Assembly: GCF_037977385.1 (NCBI RefSeq)
Contig: NZ_CP150277.1
Location: 248,001 to 312,000, forward strand
DNA: 64,000 nt
Reading direction: 5' to 3'
Origin: Terribacillus sp. FSL K6-0262
GTDB taxonomy: Bacteria > Bacillota > Bacilli > Bacillales > Amphibacillaceae
The first letter of the stretch is position 1. Every line of letters begins with the position of its first letter. The position numbers and the translations under genes were made by a program. Under the pieces are notes generated by a model. It did not search any database. It was given only the letters and a program-made list of their open reading frames with translations, and was not told where the DNA came from. This document shows, piece after piece, positions 41,149 through 48,581 of the stretch.

Positions 41149-41700
41149 TCACTTTACAGCCGCAGCAGCATGAGTGCGGCGGATCGCCTCAGCCAGCTGA
41201 TTCGTCTGTGTTCTGAGCCTTTCACCGGTTTCTTCATCTGCAATCGGATTCTCCGGGTTCTCCTTGTTGATGTGATGATCGCATAGATACACACCCTGCA
41301 ATGCTTCACCCTTAAGATTGGCGATAAGCGGCTTTAATGCATAATCTATCGCGAGCAGATGTGCCGGGCTGCCGCCTGTCATGATCGGAAGCACTGGCTT
41401 ATTCCTGAATGCGTCCTGCGGGAATAAATCAAGTAGAGCCTTCAATATGCCTGTATAGGCTGCTTTGTAAACAGGGGAGGCAATAATCAATCCTTTCGCG
41501 TTTCTGACTGCCTGGCTTGCCGCCGAGATTGCCGGACTGTCGAATTTCGCATACAGAAGATCCTCCGGCTCAAAATCGGTAACACAAATCTCGCTTACGG
41601 AATAACCTTGCTCTTTTGCCTGCTTGCCGGCATACTTTGCTGCCAGCTGCGACCGCGAATGTTTGGATGGACTTCCTGAGAGAATAATAATGTCAGTCAA
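41149..41700 (-). CDS. ssuE: NADPH-dependent FMN reductase (SsuE type)
   Basis: SsuE reduces FMN with NADPH and hands FMNH2 to a monooxygenase partner in sulfonate/sulfone use. The 183-aa flavodoxin-fold protein has GSPSKHSRSQ at 9-18 for FMN phosphate, the SPVYKAAYTGILKALLDLFP segment near 95-114, and LPIMTGGSPAHLLAIDYALKP typical of SsuE/MsuE, here cut to 20 or fewer residues as MTGGSPAHLLAIDYALKP. The start is TTG at 41700; the nearby ATG belongs to another frame. It is the first gene of the SAM-riboswitch operon. Confidence 0.87.
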   Translation of the reverse strand: MTDIIILSGSPSKHSRSQLAAKYAGKQAKEQGYSVSEICVTDFEPEDLLYAKFDSPAISAASQAVRNAKGLIIASPVYKAAYTGILKALLDLFPQDAFRNKPVLPIMTGGSPAHLLAIDYALKPLIANLKGEALQGVYLCDHHINKENPENPIADEETGERLRTQTNQLAEAIRRTHAAAAVK

Positions 41701-41740
41701 TTTGTCATTTCTCCTTTTTCCGTGGTAGAGTGACTAAACG

Positions 41741-41897
41741 AAAAAAAGCTCCCTTTTCCGAAGAAAAGAGAGCGTGATATAATCGCCCGCACTCTTATCT
41801 TCCAAGAATTTAATCTTGCTGGATTTAGCACCTTTCTGACATCGTCAGAGGTTGCTGAAGCTTCATCGGGCCAGTCCCTCGGCTTCTCTTGATAAGA
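41741..41897 (-). promoter_or_regulatory. SAM-I riboswitch (S-box) with terminator
   Basis: The minus strand shows the S-box signature in order: P1 arm CTTATCAAGAG, then GAGGGACTGGCCCGATGA, CAGCAACC, AAGGTGCTAAATCCAGC, and the closing arm GATAAGAG (41897-41791). It is followed by a long terminator stem (41773-41748) and seven T residues (41747-41741), 40 nt before ssuE. High SAM would shut the operon off. It fills most of the 343-bp gap between ssuE and spoVE. Confidence 0.95.
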
Positions 41898-41917
41898 ACT
41901 GTATGAAATTGTCTTCA

Positions 41918-41946
41918 ATGATACGTGCACCGCTCAAAAAAGTCAA
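41918..41946 (-). promoter_or_regulatory. Sigma-A promoter of the SAM-riboswitch operon
   Basis: Minus strand: TTGACT (41946-41941), 17-nt spacer, TATCAT (41923-41918). The predicted start lies about 15 nt before the riboswitch. Confidence 0.82.
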
Positions 41947-42043
41947 TGCTAATTGTGCGAAAATTTCCAATATAGTACTTTTGTCATTTCGTTTGTTCTG
42001 TTCATATCCCTTCCATCCTGATCCGTGTTGCCCATACTGACTT

Positions 42044-43147
42044 TTAGAGTCTGCTATACCTGCTGACATTCAATAGAATGCCGACGGAACTCAAGGTAAG
42101 TGTCAGCGACGATCCCCCATAGCTCAAAAACGGAAGCGTAATGCCAGTAACCGGTATCAAACCAATGACCACACTGATATTGATCATGCATTGAATGGCT
42201 ATCATCCCGGTGATGCCCAATGCCAGCAAGCTGCTGAAACCATCCGGGGCCCGGAGTGCAACTTGGATGCCGCGCCATAAAAACAGCAGGAAAAGCAGCA
42301 TGACGCCAGCACCGCCTATGAAGCCTAGCTCCTCTGCTAAAATAGCAAAGATGAAATCCGTTTGCGGCTCCGGCAGATAGAAAAATTTCTGCAGGCTATT
42401 CCCTAGCCCAAGCCCCATCAAGCCTCCTGGACCGATTGCATATAGGGACTGGATGATCTGAAATCCTTCACCCAAAGGATCTTGCCATGGATCGAGGAAT
42501 GCGGTGATGCGCTGGATGCGATACGGCGCTGACAAAATCAGCGCAGCAAATGCAGCCAAGCCCAATATGCCCAGTCCGACAAAGTGAGTGATCCTCGCTC
42601 CGCTGACCAGAATCATCACCATGCATGTAAGCACAAGGACAACGCCAGTTCCAAGATCCGGCTGGAGCATGATCATTCCGAATGCCGTAAAGACGAGCAG
42701 GAGTGATGGCAGGAACCCTTCCTTCAGGGAAGTTATATATTTCTGTTTAGCCGACAGATAGACGGCCAAATAGATGATCAAACCCAGCTTGGTGAATTCC
42801 GAAGGCTGGATGCTGAAGGCCCCTACACCGATCCAGCTCCGCGCACCGCCCCGAACCATTCCGATACCGGGAATGAGGACGGCGATAAGTAAAATGAAGC
42901 AAATCAGCAGGAGTATCTTGGCATATTTCCGCCAATTTTCATAATGCACCCTGGATATGATGAGCATCGCTCCCAGCCCCACCCCGGCAAACAGCAGCTG
43001 CCGTTTCGCAAAAAAGAAGCCATCGCCGAATTTATACTCCGCCCATATCGCAGAAGCACTGTATACCATGATGATGCCGATTGTCAGCAAGCCCCCTATG
43101 GATGAGAGCAATAGCCAGTCCGTCTTCGGAAGATTAGATTTACGCAA
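42044..43147 (-). CDS. spoVE: Stage V sporulation SEDS protein SpoVE (FtsW-like)
   Basis: A 367-aa SEDS-family peptidoglycan glycosyltransferase with about ten TM helices. MVYSASAIWAEYKFGDGFFF, SWIGVGAFSIQPSEF and FFYLPEPQTDFIFAI, and the ending PFLSYGGSS with LLNVSRYSRL, closely match B. subtilis SpoVE. It works with SpoVD in spore cortex synthesis and may also serve division. The start is TTG at 43147, which gives the family length and an N-terminus MRKSNLPKTDW. The ATG 14 codons earlier has no ribosome site and would place a terminator-like hairpin inside the gene. Confidence 0.87.
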   Translation of the reverse strand: MRKSNLPKTDWLLLSSIGGLLTIGIIMVYSASAIWAEYKFGDGFFFAKRQLLFAGVGLGAMLIISRVHYENWRKYAKILLLICFILLIAVLIPGIGMVRGGARSWIGVGAFSIQPSEFTKLGLIIYLAVYLSAKQKYITSLKEGFLPSLLLVFTAFGMIMLQPDLGTGVVLVLTCMVMILVSGARITHFVGLGILGLAAFAALILSAPYRIQRITAFLDPWQDPLGEGFQIIQSLYAIGPGGLMGLGLGNSLQKFFYLPEPQTDFIFAILAEELGFIGGAGVMLLFLLFLWRGIQVALRAPDGFSSLLALGITGMIAIQCMINISVVIGLIPVTGITLPFLSYGGSSLTLTLSSVGILLNVSRYSRL

Positions 43148-43148
43148 A

Positions 43149-43181
43149 GAAAAACCCCATTTCCTTGGATTGGAATTGGGG
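43149..43181 (-). terminator. Terminator-like hairpin just before spoVE
   Basis: Minus strand: 10-bp stem with one mismatch (43181-43172 with 43164-43155), 7-nt loop, then TTTTTC (43154-43149) running directly into the TTG start. The 3' arm contains the GGAAATGGGG that would serve as ribosome site. Confidence 0.6.
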
Positions 43182-43218
43182 GTCCGCATGCAGCGAAGCG
43201 GCTGAGCAGGACAAGCCC

Positions 43219-44571
43219 CTACTCTAATGTATGCACCGCTTCAACAAACATGTCTCCTCTTTCTTCGAATGTCCGGTACTGATCCCAGCTTGCACAAGCC
43301 GGCGACAGCAGGATGACATCGCCGCTTTCCGAAATGCGATAGGCGATGGAAGCTGCCTCTTTGACATCCTTGGCGTGTTCGATAAGTTCGATGCCAGCCA
43401 TATAGGCAGTCTCCCGCAGTTTTTCAGCCGTTTCACCGAACACGATCAACGCCTTGACATGTTCCATGAAAGGAACGAGTGTTTCAAATGTATTACCGCG
43501 ATCCAAGCCGCCTGCAAGCAGGATGGTAGGCTGGTCGAAAGAAGATAATGCCTTGGATGTTGCCAGGATATTGGTGGCCTTGGAATCATTATAGAATGCC
43601 CGGCCATTGATATGTTTGATATACTGCAGACGATGTTCGACGCCTGAGAATGTCTTCAATACTTGCTGGATGCCTTCATTGGTCGCCCCTGCCAGCTTGG
43701 CAGCGGCAACAGCAGCGAGGATGTTTTCCAGCTGATGGCCGCCGACAAGGAGAATGTCCTTGATTGCTGCCACTGGCTCTTCCTTGAAGTATACATGCGT
43801 ATCATCATACCACGCACCGTCTTCCAGCTTTCGTGCACCGGAAAAAGGAACCAGCGTCGCTTTTGCCTCTTTGACGATTTCACGCAGACGTTCATCCTCC
43901 GCGTTATAAACAAGATAATCGCTCTTATCCTGATTGCGGAAGATGTTCGCTTTTGCCTGCACATAGTTCTCGAGGGAATGGTGATAATCCAAATGTGCCT
44001 CAAAGATGTTCAGCATCACGCTGATATGGGGACGGAACTGATCGATGCCTTGAAGCTGGAACGATGAAAGCTCCAAAACAAGCCGGTCGTCCTCAGTTGT
44101 CCTATTGGCCACTTCAGAAGCAGCTGTTCCTATATTACCGGCGACGTAGGTGCTTACCTGACTTTCCTTGAGCATCTCATAAGCAAGCGTTGTCGTAGTC
44201 GTTTTCCCATTGGAACCGGTAATGCCGATCAATGTGCCCTTATGGAGCAGCCCGGCCAGCTCCACTTCCGTCAGCACAGGAATATTCCTCTCCATGGCTG
44301 TCTGTACGATCACATTTTCATAGCGGATGCCTGGATTTTTGATTAAAACATCAATACCATCCAGAAGCTCCACTTCCTGCGGACCAAGCTTCACTTGGGC
44401 ACCTTTTTGTTCCAGTATTCGGACCAGCTCTTCCTGGTTGGATGCATTCAAATCACTTACACGGACATCGCGCCCATGGGCAAGCAATGTAGTGGCAGCT
44501 GCAAAGCCGCTTTTGGCCAATCCAAGTACAAGGACGTGCTGATATGGGAAGTTTGTTTCGAAATCACGCAT
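43219..44571 (-). CDS. murD: UDP-N-acetylmuramoylalanine-D-glutamate ligase
   Basis: MurD adds D-glutamate to UDP-MurNAc-L-Ala. The 450-aa protein has the N-terminal VLVLGLAKSGFAAA segment, the ATP loop GITGSNGKTTT, NIFEAHLDYHHSLENYVQAK, and the C-terminal YNDSKATN and LLSPACASWDQY motifs. Two adjacent ATGs lie in the ATGATG that overlaps the mraY stop; the second has better spacing to AGGTGG. A long upstream open frame inside mraY is not used. Confidence 0.96.
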   Translation of the reverse strand: MRDFETNFPYQHVLVLGLAKSGFAAATTLLAHGRDVRVSDLNASNQEELVRILEQKGAQVKLGPQEVELLDGIDVLIKNPGIRYENVIVQTAMERNIPVLTEVELAGLLHKGTLIGITGSNGKTTTTTLAYEMLKESQVSTYVAGNIGTAASEVANRTTEDDRLVLELSSFQLQGIDQFRPHISVMLNIFEAHLDYHHSLENYVQAKANIFRNQDKSDYLVYNAEDERLREIVKEAKATLVPFSGARKLEDGAWYDDTHVYFKEEPVAAIKDILLVGGHQLENILAAVAAAKLAGATNEGIQQVLKTFSGVEHRLQYIKHINGRAFYNDSKATNILATSKALSSFDQPTILLAGGLDRGNTFETLVPFMEHVKALIVFGETAEKLRETAYMAGIELIEHAKDVKEAASIAYRISESGDVILLSPACASWDQYRTFEERGDMFVEAVHTLE

Positions 44572-45551
44572 CATAATCCCACCTTCATGTAAACACCGAT
44601 GACAGCAAATAATAGTCCGACAGCCCAGAATGTCGTGACGACACGCCATTCAGACCATCCGGACAACTCATAATGGTGGTGAAGCGGACTCATCTTGAAT
44701 ACCCGTTTCCCAGTCGTCTTGAATGAAATGACCTGGATCATGACGGAAAGTGTCTCGATAACGAAAACACCGCCGATGACAATCAGCAAAATTTCCATTT
44801 TAGTAAGGATGGCTACCGCTGCAATCGCTCCGCCGAGACCCAAGGATCCTGTATCCCCCATGAATACCTTCGCCGGGTGTGCGTTGAATACAAGGAATCC
44901 GAGCAATGCACCGACTACAGCCAACGCAAATATTGTGATCTGTGTCTGCTGGACGTCGTAGTATGCCACGACAGCAAAAGCCCCAAAGGCGATTGCTGCA
45001 GTACCTGCAAGCAAGCCATCCAGACCATCTGTCAGATTGACGGCATTGGAAGCGCCGACCAGCATGACAAGGATCAAGAAGAAATAGCCCCAGCCAAGGT
45101 CCCACTGAATCGATGTCCCCGGAATTTGTATGTACGTACCGAAATCATTGTATCGAAGCAGTGCATAAAAAATAATCGCAATGATGATCTGACCGATCAT
45201 CTTTTGTTTGGATGTCAATCCAAGGTTCCGTTTCATAGCTACTTTGATGAAATCATCCAGGAAACCGAGTAAGCCATATCCGATCAAAACGAATAGAAGC
45301 AGCCACGTTTCCAGGCTCATTTGAATATTTCCAACTGCATGCATGATCCAGGTGGATACGACAATGCTGATCATGATCATCACGCCGCCCATCGTCGGTG
45401 TACCCGACTTCTTCATATGGGATTGTGGTCCTTCCTCACGAATACTCTGACCGAATTTCAACCTGCGTAGAAATGGTATGATTATTGGAGAAATAAGGAC
45501 GGTGACGATGAATGCTACCGCAATTGTCACAAGTAATAGTGCCACGTTCAT
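44571..45551 (-). CDS. mraY: Phospho-N-acetylmuramoyl-pentapeptide transferase
   Basis: MraY makes lipid I on the inner face of the membrane. The 326-aa protein has ten TM helices, [10 protein letters not shown] near 50-59, the aspartate pair in FLDDFIKV near 97-104, [12 protein letters not shown] near 171-182, [12 protein letters not shown] near 229-240, and the histidine loop [13 protein letters not shown] near 290-302. GGAGG lies before the ATG, and the gene follows murF by 79 bp. Confidence 0.97.
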   Translation of the reverse strand: MNVALLLVTIAVAFIVTVLISPIIIPFLRRLKFGQSIREEGPQSHMKKSGTPTMGGVMIMISIVVSTWIMHAVGNIQMSLETWLLLFVLIGYGLLGFLDDFIKVAMKRNLGLTSKQKMIGQIIIAIIFYALLRYNDFGTYIQIPGTSIQWDLGWGYFFLILVMLVGASNAVNLTDGLDGLLAGTAAIAFGAFAVVAYYDVQQTQITIFALAVVGALLGFLVFNAHPAKVFMGDTGSLGLGGAIAAVAILTKMEILLIVIGGVFVIETLSVMIQVISFKTTGKRVFKMSPLHHHYELSGWSEWRVVTTFWAVGLLFAVIGVYMKVGL

Positions 45552-45568
45552 TGATGTTTTCCTCCTTT

Positions 45569-45610
45569 AAAAAAGCACCCGTCCAGTTAAATGCCGGCGC
45601 CAGTGGCGCC
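45569..45610 (-). terminator. Possible attenuator between murF and mraY
   Basis: Two GGCGCC boxes (45596-45601 and 45605-45610) form a small hairpin with a 3-nt loop. Alternatively, on the minus strand GCGCC can pair with GGTGC (45579-45575), which is followed by six T residues. The mraY ribosome site comes directly after. This is weak evidence for a second control point inside the mur operon. Confidence 0.3.
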
Positions 45611-45630
45611 ATTATTCTGATTACCAGCTA

Positions 45631-46983
45631 TTAATTCTCTTCCATAACAGCGATTGTGTCAAGTATGGATTCCATCTTCATGCCTCTTGATGCTTTCAGC
45701 AGCACAATCGTATCTTCCTGCAGCAGCGGCACCAATGCCTCTGCCAAGGATTGCTTATCATGGAAGTGGACTGCAGTGATTTGTTCACCTTTCAATGCAT
45801 CCGCTATCTCAGCTGCGTCCTCACCGACGGTAAATACATGGGAAGTATCCGTCGTTATCGCATTGGCAATTTCCCGATGATAGCGTTTTGATTCTGCCCC
45901 TATTTCATAAATATCCCCAAGTACAAGGATACGTTTTGCATACGGCATCTCCTGCACTGTCCGTATTGCTGCCTTCATCGAAGTCGGGGAAGCGTTATAA
46001 GCATCATTGATGATCTTGCTTCCATTCAGTCCAGCAAGCAGTTCCATTCGCATTCCCGTCATGGATGGGGCATTCAATGCGTGCTGAATAAGATCCCGGC
46101 TCAGTCCCAGCTGTCTGCCCAGCACAATCGCATAGCCTGCATTCCGTACATTATGCGTCCCAAGCAAGGAAAATGTATATTTTTCACCGTTCACTGAAAA
46201 AACAGTCGCTGCATCACGTGTCTGTTCGATGTGCAGATGCTGCTTATTATGCTCTTCGAAACCACAAGTGACTGTCGTCTTTTTACCATGATGATAGGAT
46301 AAAAGAGGCTCGTCACCATCGATGATCAACATGCCATCCTCAGCCAGGCCGGCAGTTATCTCGCTCTTTGCCTTGGCAATGCCTTCCCTGGAACCAAGGA
46401 ATTCAATATGTGATTCACCGATATTCGTTATGATTGCGTAATCCGGCTGCGCAATGCGGGATAATAATTCAATTTCACCGAAATTGCTCATCCCCATTTC
46501 CAATACCAGCACCTCACAGGAAGGCTGCATGGATAAAATTGTGAGCGGCAAACCGATATGATTATTCAAATTCCCCTTGGTCGCGAGAACTTCGTATTTT
46601 TCTTTCAAGACACTCGTCACCAAATCTTTGGTAGTCGTTTTACCATTGGAACCAGTGATGCCGACAACGATGGGGTCGACTGCTTCCCGATGCGCTTTTG
46701 CCAGTTCCTGAAGGGCTTCCAGCGTATCATCGACAAGAAACAGGACAATCGCAGCAGCTGCTTCCGGAACCGGGACTGATTTGTCCCAAAGGGAAGCGAC
46801 TGCCCCTTGCGCTATTGCCTGTTCGATGAAAGCATGCGCATCGAATCTTTCTCCCCTGATCGGGACGAATAAACTGCCCGGCGCTTCCTTTCTGCTGTCG
46901 GTATTTACTTGTGCAATCTCAAAATCCTGCTGCTTCGTTGCATCTGGGAAAAGATCATATAAGAAATCACTTGTAAATAGCAT
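45631..46983 (-). CDS. murF: UDP-N-acetylmuramoyl-tripeptide-D-alanyl-D-alanine ligase
   Basis: MurF adds D-Ala-D-Ala to complete the pentapeptide precursor. The 450-aa protein has VGITGSNGKTTTKDLV for ATP, TKGNLNNHIGLPLTIL, the EMGMSNFGEI strand, and INDAYNASPTSMKAAI in the C-terminal part. B. subtilis keeps murF elsewhere; here it is in the cluster between murE and mraY. The ATG at 46983 has GGAG 7 nt upstream; an ATG two codons earlier overlaps the murE stop. Confidence 0.96.
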   Translation of the reverse strand: MLFTSDFLYDLFPDATKQQDFEIAQVNTDSRKEAPGSLFVPIRGERFDAHAFIEQAIAQGAVASLWDKSVPVPEAAAAIVLFLVDDTLEALQELAKAHREAVDPIVVGITGSNGKTTTKDLVTSVLKEKYEVLATKGNLNNHIGLPLTILSMQPSCEVLVLEMGMSNFGEIELLSRIAQPDYAIITNIGESHIEFLGSREGIAKAKSEITAGLAEDGMLIIDGDEPLLSYHHGKKTTVTCGFEEHNKQHLHIEQTRDAATVFSVNGEKYTFSLLGTHNVRNAGYAIVLGRQLGLSRDLIQHALNAPSMTGMRMELLAGLNGSKIINDAYNASPTSMKAAIRTVQEMPYAKRILVLGDIYEIGAESKRYHREIANAITTDTSHVFTVGEDAAEIADALKGEQITAVHFHDKQSLAEALVPLLQEDTIVLLKASRGMKMESILDTIAVMEEN

Positions 46984-46985
46984 GG

Positions 46986-48461
46986 TCATTCTCCTAATCC
47001 CGCTCTTTTGATAGCTTCCGCTGCGACAAGACGATCATCGAAATCAAGCACCTGATCGCCGACGATTTGATACGTTTCATGTCCTTTTCCTGCAATCAGC
47101 ACGATATCATCCGCTTGTGCAAGCCCGACGGCACGTTGGATTGCTTCTTCGCGATCCGGGACAACGACGTATTTGTCGGATTCCAAACCTCGGATCATAT
47201 CCTCAAGGATCGCTTGTGGATCCTCCGTGCGTGGGTTATCGGCAGTGAAAATGGCTGTATCCGAATATTGGACGGCTTTTCCTGCCATAAGCGGGCGCTT
47301 CGTCTTGTCACGGTCGCCGCCGCAGCCTACCACTGTTATTATCTTGCCCTTCACAAAGGATTTTATCGTCGTCAGGACATTCTCCAAGGAATCCGGTGTA
47401 TGTGCATAGTCGACAATCACACCAAATGACTGTCCAGCCATGACAGGTTCGAATCTCCCCGCCACTCCGGTCGTCTCTTGCAATGCCTTGCAGATTGTGT
47501 CAAAAGGTACGCCGCTGCATATAGCTGCACCCACGGCAGCAAGCATGTTGTAGACATTGAACTTGCCCATCAGCTTACTGGTGATTTTTGCTTCGCCCTT
47601 TGGCGTCTGCAGCAGGAAGCTAGTGCCATTGGATGCAAGCTGGATATCCTTGGCCATGATATCTGCCGGTTTATCAATTCCATAAGTGCAGACCGGCTGA
47701 GCAGTCGATTTTATCAAAGCCTCTGCATAATGATCATCCGTATTGATGACTGCGTATTTCGGATGCCCCGGATCGAAGGTATTGCCCAGCTGGGAGAATA
47801 GGAGACTTTTCGCATGGAAATAATCCTCGAAGCTAGCGTGATAATCCAGATGATCCTGAGATAGATTCGTGAATACCGCCACATCGATATCGGTACCATG
47901 CACCCGCCCCCTGTCCAATGCGTGGGAGGAAACCTCGATGACAGCCGTATCGACTCCTTCATCGACCATCTTCCGGAATCCTTTCTGGAGGAAGACAGCG
48001 TCCGGTGTCGTATTTTTCACCGGATATGCCTCGTCCTTGATCTTCATCTGGATCGTCCCGATGACACCTGTTGCTTCTTGATTGGCACGGAATATGCTTT
48101 CCAGCAAATAGGTCATGCTCGTCTTGCCATTCGTACCAGTGATACCGATGACACGCATTTCCTTCGATGGATGATTGTAGAAAGCATTCGCTATTGGAGC
48201 CAGAGCACGCAGAGTGTCCTTCACAAGTATGACTGGAATGGATACATCAAGCGGGCGCTCGGCAAGTATTGCAGCCGCTCCTTGATCCTGCGCCTGTTTG
48301 GCAAATGTATGTCCGTCGACTACGGCACCATCTATACAAATGAATAGATTGCCAGATTTGACTTCCCGGGAATCGATCGTCACACCAGTGATGTCAATTC
48401 GTTCATGGTCCGCCTGCTGTTCGTAGAAAGGCAGTGCGGATAATAAAACTGCAAGTTTCAA
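46986..48461 (-). CDS. murE: UDP-MurNAc-tripeptide synthetase (meso-diaminopimelate adding)
   Basis: MurE adds the third residue of the stem peptide. The ATP loop GITGTNGKTS lies near 106-115. The DNPRTEDP motif near 408-415 is diagnostic of the meso-diaminopimelate enzyme, so the wall is of the mDAP type. DHLDYHASFEDYFHAK and AGKGHETYQ are also conserved. The start is uncertain: TTG at 48461 gives the typical MKL-LL N-terminus with AAGGA 10 nt upstream, while an ATG six codons earlier (48479) has AAGGA only 3-4 nt away. A separate promoter lies upstream. Confidence 0.93.
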   Translation of the reverse strand: MKLAVLLSALPFYEQQADHERIDITGVTIDSREVKSGNLFICIDGAVVDGHTFAKQAQDQGAAAILAERPLDVSIPVILVKDTLRALAPIANAFYNHPSKEMRVIGITGTNGKTSMTYLLESIFRANQEATGVIGTIQMKIKDEAYPVKNTTPDAVFLQKGFRKMVDEGVDTAVIEVSSHALDRGRVHGTDIDVAVFTNLSQDHLDYHASFEDYFHAKSLLFSQLGNTFDPGHPKYAVINTDDHYAEALIKSTAQPVCTYGIDKPADIMAKDIQLASNGTSFLLQTPKGEAKITSKLMGKFNVYNMLAAVGAAICSGVPFDTICKALQETTGVAGRFEPVMAGQSFGVIVDYAHTPDSLENVLTTIKSFVKGKIITVVGCGGDRDKTKRPLMAGKAVQYSDTAIFTADNPRTEDPQAILEDMIRGLESDKYVVVPDREEAIQRAVGLAQADDIVLIAGKGHETYQIVGDQVLDFDDRLVAAEAIKRAGLGE

Positions 48462-48540
48462 TATTGCCACGTCCTTCATTTTTCCTTACAAAATGCAAAG
48501 TATAGTTTTTTAATCGATTGAAGCCTAAAAACCTTTCCCC

Positions 48541-48549
48541 ATTATACCA
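48541..48549 (-). promoter_or_regulatory. Extended -10 promoter of murE
   Basis: Minus strand: TGG-TATAAT (48549-48541) with a weak TTACTG -35 16 nt upstream. It would allow murE-murF-mraY-murD to be expressed in growing cells independently of the sporulation gene spoVD upstream. Confidence 0.65.
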
Positions 48550-48581
48550 GAATTTATGTCTGCAGTAATGGTTCATCTGAT

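Noticed and set aside
41697..41930. 77-codon minus-strand frame before ssuE
   Set aside because: It spans the whole SAM riboswitch and its terminator; RNA structure explains the sequence.
36827..42043. Sulfur operon as a transposon or genomic island
   Set aside because: No transposase, integrase, target duplication or tRNA gene borders it; it appears to be a chromosomal operon.
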